The notes: generated by a model from the sequence alone, not told the origin. 64,000 nt of DNA from Verrucomicrobiota bacterium (GCA_017305195.1 JAFKMU010000067.1:1-64000); one strand, 5' to 3'; positions 1-8,875 are shown, numbered from the stretch's first letter. Numbers and translations are program-made.

Positions 1-3000
1 AGTTTGACCGTTCAAGACATCCCTATTCCGTACATCCCGGCTTTCGGACCATTGCTTCCTTTCAAGGTCAGTTACAACCAACGAGAAGATGGCCAGGAAA
101 GTGCGCCTGCTTATTCAAACTTCGGGCCGCGATGGGAATGCTCATGGCTATCCTATCTCACAGATAGCGGGAGCAGCTCGTCCTACACCTCGGTACAGGT
201 TAGTTTGCCGGGCGGTGGAGGGGAGTCTTTTGATGACGTGACAGATAATATCAATACAAGTCCCAGGGCGAAACAAAGTAATGCCCGCATGGTGCGTGTT
301 GACGAAAACACGTATGAACGACTGATGCCCGACGGTTCAAAACAAGTTTATGGAATGGCAATCGGGACCTCCGCCGGGCGAAAAATATTCATGAGCCGCG
401 TGGTTGATGCCCAAGGTAACTCAGTGGAGCTTGGCTATACGAGTTCTACTACGTCGGTTCTTCTGACCCAGGTGACCTATTCAGATGGGGCGGTGTTTTC
501 GCTGTCCTATGAAGACTCTTCAAATCCGAACTTTGTCACCAAAGTGTCTGACTCCTTTGGACGACAAGTGGTGTTCTCCTACTCGAATTCCGGAGGGACA
601 ACCCGTCTCACTCAGGTGACCGACGTGATTGGAATTCAGAGCAGCTTCACGTACGATACGACTGGCAAGATGTTGTCGATGACCACTCCGTATGGCGCGA
701 CTTCTTTTGAATATGATGATGCTACCGTGGGCGGGAAGCGATGGGTGCAGGCAACCGACCCATACGGCGATTCGGAGCGAGTTGAGTTTTTGGCAGACAA
801 TCCCGCTATACCGCCGAGCACATCGGCATCGGACTTCCCGTCGGAAGCAGAAACAGGAATCGTATTTACGAATTATTTTCTAAATTATCGTAACTCATTC
901 TACTGGAGTAAAAAAGCTTGGCAGGAGAATCCGGGCGACTATTCCAAGGCGAAAATTTTCCATTGGATGCATACTGCCTCCGGTGCTGCATCCGGCACCA
1001 TTGAGAGCATCAAGCTGCCGTTCATGAGCCGCATTTGGTATAGGTATCCAGGCAGTGATCCGATCTATTTGACAGGCGACGGTAACCCTGTCGCCATGGC
1101 GCAAAAGGTGGAAGGGACCGGGGGAGGAGCCGTAGCAATGGTCGAGCGCTATGAGTACCAGGATGTTGTTACTGGAAGCGTGCACTCCAATCCTTTTGGC
1201 CTCATGACCAAATCGATCGATCCCATTGGCCGTGAGACGACATACGAGTACGTGAATCAGATCGATCCTCGCTATGTGAAGAGGAAGAACGGATCGACCT
1301 ACGATACGCTGGTGGAGTACCAGTACGATAGTGCCTATCCGGCGCATCGGCCAAAGACCATCATCGGAGCAAATGGGCAGTCGACGACATTCACCTACAA
1401 TACTCGTGGCCAGGTGGTGACGGTGACCAATGCCTTGGGGGAAACGACTACGCTTACCTATGGAACTTCGTCGGGAGCGGGGTATGGGCGGTTGACCAAG
1501 GTCCAGGGGCCAGTCGATTCTAGCAGTGGTGCTCAGGCGGTGGTGGAGTTCACCTACGATGCCATTGGTCGTGTCACCAAGGTGAAGGATGTGGACGGCG
1601 ACGAGACGCTGATGTCCTACGACGCTCTGAATCGACCGACCTCGATCACCTACTCCGATGGTCTGGCGGAGACCTACACCTACGACAAACTGGATCGCGC
1701 TTCGGTGAAGGACCGTGAGGGCCGGATTACCCGGTATCACTACAATGCGCTCAGGCAGCTGGTCCTCACGACCGACCCGCTCGGGCGCAACACACAGATG
1801 ACCTGGTGCCGCTGCGGTGACCTCAAGTCGCTTGTCGATGGAAATGGCAACCTCACGCGATGGAAGCACGACGCCCAGGGGCGGGTTACGGCCAAGATTT
1901 ATGCCGATGGCAGCCAGGAGATTTATGGTTACCAACCGCTCAGCAGCCGATTGGGAACGATCACCGATCCGGCAGGCCAGATCACGACACGGACGTACAA
2001 TCTCGACGGTTCTCTCAATACCGAGGGGTACTCAAATGCCGCTGTAGCAACGCCTGGAGTCGGGTTTATCTATGATGGAGCTTACCTGCGGGTTGTTTCC
2101 ATGACCGATGGCACGGGAACAACGGGTTACACCTACCATCCGGTGGGCAGTCTCGGGGCCCTTCGAGTCGCGAGTGAGGACTCCGCACTCTCCGGTACGA
2201 CGGACAAAATCAGCTACAGCTACGACGCTCTGGGCCGACTGGTCGGGCGCAATATTGGATCGGGCACCAGTGACAATCTGATAACCTGGCAATATGACGC
2301 CTTGGGCCGCACCACGCAAAAGGCGAGCCTGCTGGGTACACTCATCTACGGGTACGATGGAAACTCGGGCCGGTTGGTTTCCTCGGCTTTCCCGGGAAGC
2401 GGGCTGGCCTCACTCTACGAGTATTTCGGGTCGAGCGGGCTGCGGCGCTTGAAGAAGATCGCCTACGCGCCTGCCAACGCGCTGACCTCCGTGATCTCCT
2501 CACATGAATACACCTACCAGCCGGGAGGAAATATCGCGACGTGGAAGAGGAATAACGGGCTGACCGACACGATCACGACCTACGGCTACGACGCGGCGGA
2601 TCAACTGCTCACGGCCTTGACAGCAGCCACGGCAACACCGAGCGTGACCGCTGAAACGCTTGGTTACAGCTACGACAGGGCGGGCAACCGCCAGAGCGAG
2701 CAGCGGGATGCAGCCATGGCCGGATTTACCTTCAACAACCTCAATCAGGTGCAGAGCCGGAATGGCGGCGGGGGGATATTGGTTCGCGGCAATACCGATG
2801 AACCCGCGCAGGTGACAGTGAATGGAAAATCCGTCACACCTGCGGCGGACAATACTTTTGAGACGGTGGTTCCCGGCACAAACGGAGTCAACACCATAGC
2901 GGTAACGGCGAAGGATTTCAGCCCATCACAGAATACGCAGACCAAATCCTGGTCGACGACGATGAGCGCAGGAGCGACTGCGACGTACACGTACGATGGC

Positions 3001-4041
3001 AATGGGAACATGACGGGAGACGGAAGCCGCACCTTCCAATGGGATGCGAAGAACCGCCTGACCAGGATTGTCTACGCCGGGACCAATGCGAGCACCGAGA
3101 TGGCGTATGATGGACTGGATCGCCGGGTTGCCATTGTAGAAAGGGACGGCACAGGCACCGTAGTGAGCAGTAAGTCTTTCGTTTGGGACGGCCTTTCCAT
3201 CGCTGATCAACGAATCGGGAGCACGGTCTCAAGGCAGTATTTCTCCGAGGGTTGGAGAGACGCGAGCGCGGGAACCAACTGCTTTTACGAGCGAGATCAC
3301 TTGGGGAGTGTGCGGGAGGTGGTCAGCGCCGATTCGAGCCTGCTTACTCGATACGGCTACGACGCCTATGGGCAAGGCACGAAATTGAGTGGAACGGTTG
3401 AAAGTGATTTCCAGTACACAGGACACTATGCTCATTTGCCGAGCAGATTGTATCTCGCGCCGTTTCGCGCTTATGACGCCGAGCTTGGGAGGTGGATCTC
3501 CCGCGATCCTATCGGGGAGAGGGGAGGGATTTGCTTGTATGGGTATGTTGGCAATAGTCCTACAAATTTCGCCGACTATTATGGGCTATTCATGGGTGCC
3601 CCAGTAACGCTTCCTCCTCAAGTTACTGTGAGTCCTGTTGGGCAAGCTGCCTTGGCTTTTCAAGGTGGATATATGCTCGGAAGCTTGATCAATGAAATTC
3701 CGATCGGTGACGGAAGAAATGTTGGAGATGCGCTGGCAGACCTAGCCTACAACGCGATGTACGGAAATGATGATCAGGTTCCGCCCGGAAAACCTCCTGC
3801 CCCTCCAAGCGGGGCAGGTTCATGCGATGACGATGGAGGCGGTGACCTAAGTAAGATGAAAAAGCTTTCTAGCGGCGAGATCAAAAAACTCATAGAAAAT
3901 GATCTACATCCACACAATTTAAAGCCACAGCCGAATTCGAGGTATGATCTTTTCAAAAATAAAAATGGCGATATTTATTCAGGGCCTAAAAATGGCCAGG
4001 GGCAAGGTGATTGGACTGGGTATAATATAAATAACTTATGA
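1..4041 (+). CDS. RHS-repeat polymorphic toxin, 5' end outside window
   Basis: A large RHS/YD-repeat protein whose frame is open to the left window edge, so the true start is upstream. Dozens of Y-D-x-x-G-R/N repeats fill roughly residues 150-1100 of the visible part; these build the hollow beta shell that encloses a toxin in this family. The RHS-associated core follows, with GRWISRDPIGE and LYGYVGNSP near residues 1165-1185. The usual DPxG end of the core is degenerate here (ADYYGL). After it comes a variable C-terminal tip of about 150 residues. Its last 60 residues (LSSGEIKKLIENDLHPH through DWTGYNINNL) resemble the domain known as polymorphic toxin type 33; its activity is not known to me. 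The stop codon overlaps the next gene as ATGA, the usual toxin-immunity layout. The delivery route cannot be seen here. Confidence 0.9.
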   Translation, partial: SLTVQDIPIPYIPAFGPLLPFKVSYNQREDGQESAPAYSNFGPRWECSWLSYLTDSGSSSSYTSVQVSLPGGGGESFDDVTDNINTSPRAKQSNARMVRVDENTYERLMPDGSKQVYGMAIGTSAGRKIFMSRVVDAQGNSVELGYTSSTTSVLLTQVTYSDGAVFSLSYEDSSNPNFVTKVSDSFGRQVVFSYSNSGGTTRLTQVTDVIGIQSSFTYDTTGKMLSMTTPYGATSFEYDDATVGGKRWVQATDPYGDSERVEFLADNPAIPPSTSASDFPSEAETGIVFTNYFLNYRNSFYWSKKAWQENPGDYSKAKIFHWMHTASGAASGTIESIKLPFMSRIWYRYPGSDPIYLTGDGNPVAMAQKVEGTGGGAVAMVERYEYQDVVTGSVHSNPFGLMTKSIDPIGRETTYEYVNQIDPRYVKRKNGSTYDTLVEYQYDSAYPAHRPKTIIGANGQSTTFTYNTRGQVVTVTNALGETTTLTYGTSSGAGYGRLTKVQGPVDSSSGAQAVVEFTYDAIGRVTKVKDVDGDETLMSYDALNRPTSITYSDGLAETYTYDKLDRASVKDREGRITRYHYNALRQLVLTTDPLGRNTQMTWCRCGDLKSLVDGNGNLTRWKHDAQGRVTAKIYADGSQEIYGYQPLSSRLGTITDPAGQITTRTYNLDGSLNTEGYSNAAVATPGVGFIYDGAYLRVVSMTDGTGTTGYTYHPVGSLGALRVASEDSALSGTTDKISYSYDALGRLVGRNIGSGTSDNLITWQYDALGRTTQKASLLGTLIYGYDGNSGRLVSSAFPGSGLASLYEYFGSSGLRRLKKIAYAPANALTSVISSHEYTYQPGGNIATWKRNNGLTDTITTYGYDAADQLLTALTAATATPSVTAETLGYSYDRAGNRQSEQRDAAMAGFTFNNLNQVQSRNGGGGILVRGNTDEPAQVTVNGKSVTPAADNTFETVVPGTNGVNTIAVTAKDFSPSQNTQTKSWSTTMSAGATATYTYDGNGNMTGDGSRTFQWDAKNRLTRIVYAGTNASTEMAYDGLDRRVAIVERDGTGTVVSSKSFVWDGLSIADQRIGSTVSRQYFSEGWRDASAGTNCFYERDHLGSVREVVSADSSLLTRYGYDAYGQGTKLSGTVESDFQYTGHYAHLPSRLYLAPFRAYDAELGRWISRDPIGERGGICLYGYVGNSPTNFADYYGLFMGAPVTLPPQVTVSPVGQAALAFQGGYMLGSLINEIPIGDGRNVGDALADLAYNAMYGNDDQVPPGKPPAPPSGAGSCDDDGGGDLSKMKKLSSGEIKKLIENDLHPHNLKPQPNSRYDLFKNKNGDIYSGPKNGQGQGDWTGYNINNL

Positions 4042-4424
4042 GGAGCCTGTTTTTAAAATGGACGCTGGAAAGTCAGGAAATCTCGTGCGAAAAGATAAAA
4101 TATTTGCTCGGTATTGATGTGTCAGATTCATGGAGTATTGGGGGAAAAATTGCGAAAAGTCTTCTTGTTCATGAAGCTAATGGCGTAAAAATCGAAACGC
4201 GGTTCGACGGAAATTTCAATCAGGAAGAGAGTCTTCGAGATTTCGTCGGGAATTATGAGGAGCTCGTATCGCTCGCTATAAAAAAAGAGCCGTCGATAAA
4301 AGCGTTGCTTTCTGTCGTTGTATACAGCGACGATCGTTCGGGAATATTCTTGGAAAGAGATATAATTAAGCGAATTGCAGAGACTGCGTCTGGTTTTGAT
4401 TATGATTTTTATCCGTTGAACTAA
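4038..4424 (+). CDS. Probable immunity protein to the RHS toxin (DUF4279-like)
   Basis: A 128-residue protein with no signal peptide or membrane segment, starting inside the stop codon of the RHS toxin (ATGA overlap). Position, size and translational coupling are what is expected of the cognate immunity protein, which would act in the cytoplasm by binding the toxin tip. The order of elements, a hydrophobic strand at the start (LFLKWTLES), a short LGIDVSDSW segment, an acidic middle and a C-terminal GIFLERDIIKRIAE...DYDFYPL, resembles DUF4279, a family often found beside RHS toxins. That family match is from memory and moderate. The coding sequence is clearly more AT-rich than the chromosomal average, as is common for recently exchanged toxin/immunity cassettes. 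Confidence 0.6.
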   Translation: MRSLFLKWTLESQEISCEKIKYLLGIDVSDSWSIGGKIAKSLLVHEANGVKIETRFDGNFNQEESLRDFVGNYEELVSLAIKKEPSIKALLSVVVYSDDRSGIFLERDIIKRIAETASGFDYDFYPLN

Positions 4425-4443
4425 AAACAGTCTGTAACCAGAC

Positions 4444-4635
4444 ATGTGCAATATTGGCACATCGACCATATCCTACGATGCCGTGCAGGGCGTGCGTATC
4501 TCCCGCGATCCTATCGCTGAGGAGGGCGGTATTAACTTGTATGCCTACGTTAATAACGACCCGATAAATTACTACGACCCTGATGGAAGAAATATTGCGT
4601 CCCCCATTGTAACTGGACAGCAACTGTCTTTTTAG
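4444..4635 (+). pseudogene. Orphan RHS core/tip fragment
   Basis: A short reading frame whose middle (RISRDPIAEEGGINLYAYV followed by NNDPINYYDPDG) is a textbook end of the RHS-associated core, but with no RHS shell before it. It looks like a displaced older tip: new toxin/immunity tips are inserted by recombination at the conserved core and push the previous C-terminus downstream. The core motif starts near 4493. The frame continues only about 12 residues past DPDG and ends at the edge of the IS110 transposase gene, so the old toxin domain was probably lost or cut off by that insertion. Confidence 0.75.
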
Positions 4636-5621
4636 CATGGAGATAAGATTGGTGCATTTGATTCGCGCAAGATTTTAGCCATGATGGAGTTAAGGCAGAT
4701 TAAGAGTTTTCTCATAAGGGCGACGAGAGCGACCTTCTTTGGTTTTCCGCGGTTGAGCATGGTTTGGTATGCGACACGAAGGATCTCGTTGTGCCGCGAA
4801 GCCGAGACAGCGGCCATATAAAGGGCTTGGCGGACCTCTGGTCGCCCTCCATGGATACGACGTGTACCCCTTAATGATCCACTGTCTCGGTTAAAGGGAG
4901 CAACCCCTGCCAAGGCAGCGGCCTGATTGCGATTAATGGTACCAAGTTCCGGCATGGCAGCCAAAAGTGCGGCGGCGCTCAAGGAGCCGACTCCTTTGAC
5001 GGCGGAGAGCGCGGTAACTGCGCGATTTAGGCTGGGCTCCCCGGAGACGTGGCTTGCAATCGATTCATCGAGTTTTTGAATCTGGGATTCGAGTGCTTTG
5101 ATGCGTGACTTGATCATGACCAAAATACAGGGAGGTTTGGGATGTTCCATCTGCATGCGTTCCTGGCTAAGGGCTTCTACCAGGTGGCGGCGGTAGGCGA
5201 TCAACGCCGCCAGATTCGCGAGGGCGGGATCTGCTTCTGGAGTGATGGCGGGGCGCATCGTGGCTCCGTAGTCCGCCAGAAGCATAGCGTCAATCTTATC
5301 GGTTTTGGCCAAAAGGCCTTTGGCCTTGGCGTAGTTGCGAACGTGGCGTGGATTAACGCGCGAACAGGCTATCCCGCTGGCTTGAAGTTTTTCAAGCAAA
5401 GCAAGATCGTAGCCGCCCGAGGCTTCAAAGACGACATGAGGGCGCTCAAGCTTGAGTAAAAGACGGGTAATTGTGTTCAACCCCGCTTTGCCGTAAACGA
5501 CCTGTTCGGGAAGCTTTACTGATTTCCTGCCAGCGTGAATTTGGAGTTCGGTTTTGGAAACGTCGACGCCTATCCAACAAGGTGGTGCCGAGATGTTCTG
5601 ATTTTTGATTGTAGTGGTCAT
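4632..5621 (-). CDS. IS110-family DEDD recombinase/transposase
   Basis: Both halves of the IS110 recombinase are present. The N-terminal RuvC-like DEDD domain shows WIGVDVSKTELQI (first Asp), VVFEASGGYD (Glu) and AKTDKIDAMLLADYG (the Asp pair). The C-terminal Transposase_20 domain shows the helix-hairpin-helix VKGVGSLSAAALLA and the GVAPFNRDSGSLRG...GRPEVRQALYMAA block that holds the catalytic Ser. The chosen start (ATG at 5621; another at 5627) places about 15 residues before the first motif. The frame stays open upstream to 5927, but that stretch has no family similarity and is more likely the non-coding end. The length of about 330 residues is normal, with no frameshift, so the gene may be functional. 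Confidence 0.88.
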   Translation of the reverse strand: MTTTIKNQNISAPPCWIGVDVSKTELQIHAGRKSVKLPEQVVYGKAGLNTITRLLLKLERPHVVFEASGGYDLALLEKLQASGIACSRVNPRHVRNYAKAKGLLAKTDKIDAMLLADYGATMRPAITPEADPALANLAALIAYRRHLVEALSQERMQMEHPKPPCILVMIKSRIKALESQIQKLDESIASHVSGEPSLNRAVTALSAVKGVGSLSAAALLAAMPELGTINRNQAAALAGVAPFNRDSGSLRGTRRIHGGRPEVRQALYMAAVSASRHNEILRVAYQTMLNRGKPKKVALVALMRKLLICLNSIMAKILRESNAPILSPC

Positions 5622-5627
5622 TCTCAT

Positions 5628-5870
5628 TCTTGTGGTTACGGGCTCGAAAGGGCATGGACCTTCCGGCGCATTCAACTGTTCGAGATACGGCCGCAGAAGG
5701 AGTCCGCCGACCTTGCTGTCCAACGTGGTAAATGCATCCCACCAGGCAATAATCGGTCTTGCGGTTCCTCTATTCGTTGTTCCGATGGCCATCGGAACAA
5801 CGAACCATTGCGTCCCTTGCAAAGAGGTGTTTAGACCATCCTCGGTAGTTCCGAAATAGGGGTCAGTGTG
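5628..5870 (-). ncRNA. Candidate bridge-RNA region of the IS110 element
   Basis: The non-coding DNA immediately upstream of the IS110 recombinase, on its strand. IS110-group elements are known to express a structured bridge RNA of roughly 150-200 nt from this position, with two loops that pair to target and donor DNA. The region contains a strong palindrome (5773-5804). I could not fold the RNA or assign guide loops, so this is a position-based call only. Confidence 0.3.
5773..5804. repeat. 32-bp perfect palindrome upstream of the IS110 transposase
   Basis: Two 16-base arms (left arm TTCGTTGTTCCGATGG) are exact reverse complements with no spacer. It would form a long hairpin with a GGCC tip. 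It may be part of the bridge RNA, a terminator shielding the transposase, or a REP-like target. Nothing else of this strength occurs in the element. Confidence 0.8.
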
Positions 5871-5925
5871 CAAGATCTTGCATGAATGAGTCGACCATGG
5901 GGATGAGAGATGGCAGGAAAGCGTC

Positions 5926-6096
5926 ATGGCGAGGAGTGTACGGATCGAGTACGCCGGGGCGTACTACCACGTAATGGCGAGGGGGAGTCGAAGGCAGGCA
6001 ATCTTTCAGGACGACGCGGATCGGAAGTTCTTTCTGAAATGCCTCTCGGAGGCACGAGAAAACGGGGTCAGCCATTTAATATTGACATTGCTTTGA
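5926..6096 (+). pseudogene. RAYT (Y1/HUH transposase) N-terminal relic 1
   Basis: Reads MARSVRIEYAGAYYHVMARG and continues to about residue 47, a classic start of REP-associated tyrosine transposases. It then leaves the family (GVSHLILTLL) and stops after 56 codons. The catalytic HUH motif and Tyr are absent. The sequence after the break (GGGGTCAGCCATTT then AATATTGACA) is like the flanking DNA seen near such transposases, and a second RAYT copy begins 21 bases downstream. A dead fragment, probably from a tandem event. Confidence 0.75.
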
Positions 6097-6117
6097 GGCG
6101 GTGAACAGAAAGAGTGC

Positions 6118-6549
6118 ATGGCGAGGCAAGTGCGGGTGGAGTACGCGGGGGCGATGTACCATGTGATGGCGAGGGGAGATCGCAGGGAAGCGATTGTGAG
6201 GGATGATGAGGATCGAAAGACGTTCATCCGGACGCTGGGGGAAGCGGCGAAAAAGACGGGGATGAGGATTCACGCGTATGCGTTGATTAGCAATCACTAC
6301 CATTTGCTGCTGGAGACTCCGAAGGCGAACCTATCGGAGGGGATGGGGTGGCTGCAAAACGCGTACACGCACCGGATGAATGTGAAACATCGGCTTTCGA
6401 TCGCCGTGGAGCCGGGGATTTGCTTTTGGGCGTTGCTGGATTACGTGCATCTCAATCCGGTGAGAGCGGGGATTGCAAGGTTTGAAGGGCTGCGATTTTA
6501 CTCAAATGCCTCTCGGAAGCATGAGGGAGGGCGGTGCGGAGGCTGTTGA
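6118..6549 (+). pseudogene. RAYT transposase relic 2, internal deletion
   Basis: Starts MARQVRVEYAGAMYHVMARG, keeps the metal-binding HUH motif in ALISNHYHLLLETPKA (near residues 60-75) and the later LLDYVHLNPVRAGI block. Between them, after AYTHRMNVKHR, the usual GHLFQGRYK segment is replaced by an unrelated short stretch (LSIAVEPGICFWA), so part of the domain is missing and the copy is very probably inactive. The C-terminus is also atypical. Family members process REP hairpins as single-stranded DNA nucleases; this one is a relic related to the copy just upstream. Confidence 0.75.
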
Positions 6550-6873
6550 TGATGCCATCACCATGGAGCCATGGAAATTGATGGAATGCGGGCAGATCAA
6601 TCTGTCCAAAGCAAAGATTGCGCAGGGCGAGAGGGTGGCAGGTTTTCCTTACTTGATCAATCCAAAGGCATTGCGAAGGTTGAGGAAATGGGGATAAGAT
6701 TGTTGTTTTTGGCCAATTCTTAGAACTTAAAAGGTATCGTGATTGTCTGGCGGCAACGTGTATTTGAATTGCGCGTCGGTACAGGAATGGTGTAGAAGGC
6801 GGGCTTGGGGAGTCGCGGTGATGCTTGGTTTTCAAGAGTCAAGCGAAGAGCGCCAAGTCTTTAGAATTTCAAT
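6550..6873. other. No recognisable gene
   Basis: About 320 bases between the RAYT relic and the secreted-protein gene. Short open frames exist on both strands but show no family features. The first part is probably RAYT or IS debris; the last 100 bases probably contain the promoter of the next gene, with an AATTTCAAT stretch just before its ATG. Confidence 0.4.
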
Positions 6874-7831
6874 ATGAAAAAAAGTGCGATAATCTTATTG
6901 GCTTTCGGTGTGTGGGTCTGTCTGGGATCGGAAGCATTTTCTCAAACAACATTGAGTGGAGATCATATCATTGACGGTGATCTCGATGTTGGCACCTCGG
7001 GAAATATCAGCAATCTCCGGGTGACTGGTAATACCGGCTTGGGAGTCGCCACCGCTGTAAGAAGATTGGATGTGCTGGGTAACTCTGCCGCCACTTCGTA
7101 CGGATTGAGAATCATTAATCCATTTGCAGCGCCAACTTCGTCAAACAGGGTTCTTCAGGAATTCGTCATGGAGAATACTTCGGGAGCCGATGTGGTCTAT
7201 GGCGCAATCGGCGCATACTCCGCTGGGGTAACGCCCGGTTCAGAAATTGGTTATATTTCTTTTCACGCAAGGGATGGAGGGGTCTTGTCAACGGGAGTTG
7301 GTGTTAATATTACAGGAAAGGGGCAGGTGTTTGCTGGTGGGGCTGGATCATCTGGAATAAGTGATCTGACCTACAAATTTGTATCATTGAACGGAGGCTT
7401 GTATGTTGGCGGAGATGGAGTGACGAATGCGGCGGCGGCTAACGTAAGGCAATATGGAAATAATGGGAATTCGCCGAGGTACGACTTTCCATTCCTATGC
7501 CCCTGTGATTAACGGTGACACGGTGTTTACTCTTGTCGGTACCGGCGTGGATACTGATAGTAAAAAGGGCGAATTAGCGAGTATGGTTATCCAAGTTGAT
7601 GCTCCGCCGGGGGTGTCGTCTCTTCCTGGCAGGCTGATCTTTAAGACGACCAGCCCCAATTCAAATGTTGCTACGGAGCGAATGAGAATCACGTCTGCAG
7701 GGAATGTCGGGATCGGCAAAACCAATCCGACGGTTAAACTGGATGTCAATGGCGATGCCAAGTTCTCAGGAAAGGTCACCATGATACGCCAGGGGGACAT
7801 CTTAATGGGAGAATTCGGTAATCCGGAGTAG
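6874..7831 (+). pseudogene. Secreted adhesin/tail-fibre-like protein, frameshifted
   Basis: The first frame encodes a signal peptide (MKKSAIILLAFGVWVCLGS, cleavage near AFSQ) and beta-rich repeats with GNISNLRVTGNTGLGVAT-type segments, ending at 7512. The second frame (from 7454) continues the same protein: APVINGDTVFTLVGTG, then ERMRITSAGNVGIG, then NPTVKLDVNGDAKFSGKV to the stop at 7831. The motifs 'rMrItsaGnVGIGttnP' and 'LdVnGdakFsGkvt' are typical of surface and phage-tail-fibre-like proteins just before a C-terminal trimerisation or chaperone domain, which is absent or very short here. A one-base frame change lies around 7465-7495. It may be a genuine disruption or a sequence error; joined, the product would be about 318 residues. 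Confidence 0.6.
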
Positions 7832-8084
7832 GTTTGACGGTAGATAGGGGAGTGGGATAGCTTTAATATAACACGAGTCTGGGAGTGTTTCGACCTGTAG
7901 GAGGCAACTGCAAACCTGTTCCAGCCTGGGTGCTTCCTCGATACTCTCTTCCGCGAACTATCTGCGGAGTGGCAGCGGGGCGCTGTCTTCAGGCACCTTG
8001 AGATTGATCCTCCTCTAAAAATGGCTCTTTAGCGTCGCGCTATTCCGTGTCGGGGCGCAGGGTCTTGCTCGGACGACTTGACAG

Positions 8085-8400
8085 TTGGGATGGAGGTTGG
8101 GAGAGGCGTGTTCGACGTAGAGTACGTCGGAGCGTATTGCTGGTGATGGCGAGTGGGCATCCAAAGACGGAGATCTTTCATGACGAGCAGGATCGACGTC
8201 TTTTCTCCCATGCCTTCCGGATGCAGGGAGAGGACGAGAAGGTAGATTCACGCCTAGGTGCCAATATCCTGGGTGGGGTGAAGTGGCCGCAAAGCATCGC
8301 GACGCGAAGAGACAGAGCCGGGGATGCGATTTTGTGGCGAGCGCTTATCTGCGATACAGTGCGCGGGTCATTTGAGGGAGGTTTGTCACCCATCTTTGTC
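8085..8400 (+). pseudogene. RAYT transposase relic 3, heavily decayed
   Basis: Translation across two frames gives pieces of a RAYT N-terminus: VEYVGAY, then after a frameshift LVMASGHPKTEIFHDEQDRRLFSHAF (shown here as one aligned block across about 8140-8220). A later AGDAILWRALICDTVRG...GGLS stretch fits the C-terminal helix-turn-helix tail of larger RAYTs. The HUH core is missing. It is the third such relic within 2.5 kb. Confidence 0.5.
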
Positions 8401-8544
8401 ACCCGGCTGAATCTTTTGGGTCAGTTTGAGTCATCTCAGGTCCTATTGGGCATGGTATGTAACCAACTGTCCAAGAGATAGTTGTCTTCAGTTGTCCTCG
8501 TCTGTCCTCAAGAGGCAAAAGAAGGCCAAATCGGCCATTTCGAA

Positions 8545-8582
8545 TTAGAAGACCGGTGCTCTATCCACTGAGCTACGGGCGC
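8545..8582 (-). tRNA. tRNA-Arg(UCU) 5' half only (fragment, copy 1)
   Basis: Read on the minus strand, 38 nt match the first half of a tRNA-Arg: acceptor 5' strand GCGCCCG, complete D arm GCTCAGTGGATAGAGC, anticodon stem CCGGT and anticodon loop CTTCTAA with anticodon TCT. The match stops exactly at the end of the anticodon loop. The 3' half of the anticodon stem, the T arm and the acceptor 3' strand are all absent, so it is not a functional tRNA. A break in the anticodon loop is a known crossover position for tyrosine integrases that use tRNA genes. Confidence 0.85.
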
Positions 8583-8700
8583 AAATTGTTGATAATCAAG
8601 ATACTTATCTGGCCGCTTTCGCCGTCCATTTGATTTGTTCTACGGTGCTGTTCTGCGGTGCAGACGGAAAATCCGCTCCACTATACCCAAAAATGATGGG

Positions 8701-8860
8701 TTAAAACAGCTCCAGCAGAACCTCATTCGGCAAGGCGATAGCGTTCGCTACTATGCCCGAATCTGGAGCAACGGCAAAGAAGTTTGGAAGTCGCACAAGA
8801 CTTCGCACTTTTCCGTCGCTGAGGCCCGGCTTTCGAAGTTCAAAAACGAGCAGGGAGGAC
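8701..8860 (+). pseudogene. Tyrosine integrase N-terminal remnant (copy 1)
   Basis: Encodes LKQLQQNLIRQGDSVRYYARI and on through NGKEVWKSHKTSHFSVAEARLSKF. This is the start of the SAM-like core-binding domain region of island integrases ('yyaRv..ngk.vrrSLkT.....A..rl..f'). The frame passes into unrelated sequence after about 8860; the catalytic R-H-R-Y domain is absent. It lies head to head with the tRNA-Arg half, separated by about 120 bases. Confidence 0.65.
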
Positions 8861-8875
8861 GGCGGATTCGATCAA

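Larger units (their letters stand above)
4632..5870 (-). mobile_element. IS110-family insertion sequence (approximate limits)
   Basis: One transposase gene preceded by about 250 bases of non-coding DNA, the arrangement of IS110-group elements, which lack terminal inverted repeats and carry their bridge RNA in the non-coding end upstream of the recombinase. The lower limit lies just past the transposase stop, where the orphan RHS fragment ends abruptly. The upper limit is guessed from the start of RAYT-associated sequence near 5870. Neither end is proven. Confidence 0.55.
8545..8860. repeat. Direct repeat copy 1 (tRNA half + integrase remnant)
   Basis: This block recurs in the same orientation at 54263. 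Both copies share the tRNA half, then AAATTGTTGATAATCAAGAT, then the TATCTGGCCGCTTTCGCCGT stretch and the beginning of an integrase. Copy 1 has a 13-base tandem duplication near 8641-8655 (GTTCTACGGTGCT before GTTCTGCGGTGC). The spacing of the copies is 45,718 bases. Confidence 0.85.

Noticed and set aside
1-3600. Tandem DNA repeats in the RHS gene
   Set aside because: The repetition is at protein level (YD repeats) with little DNA identity; it is part of the normal RHS shell.
8545-8582. Functional tRNA-Arg gene
   Set aside because: Only the first 38 nt exist; no pairing partner for the anticodon stem, no T arm and no acceptor 3' strand. The same holds at 54263.
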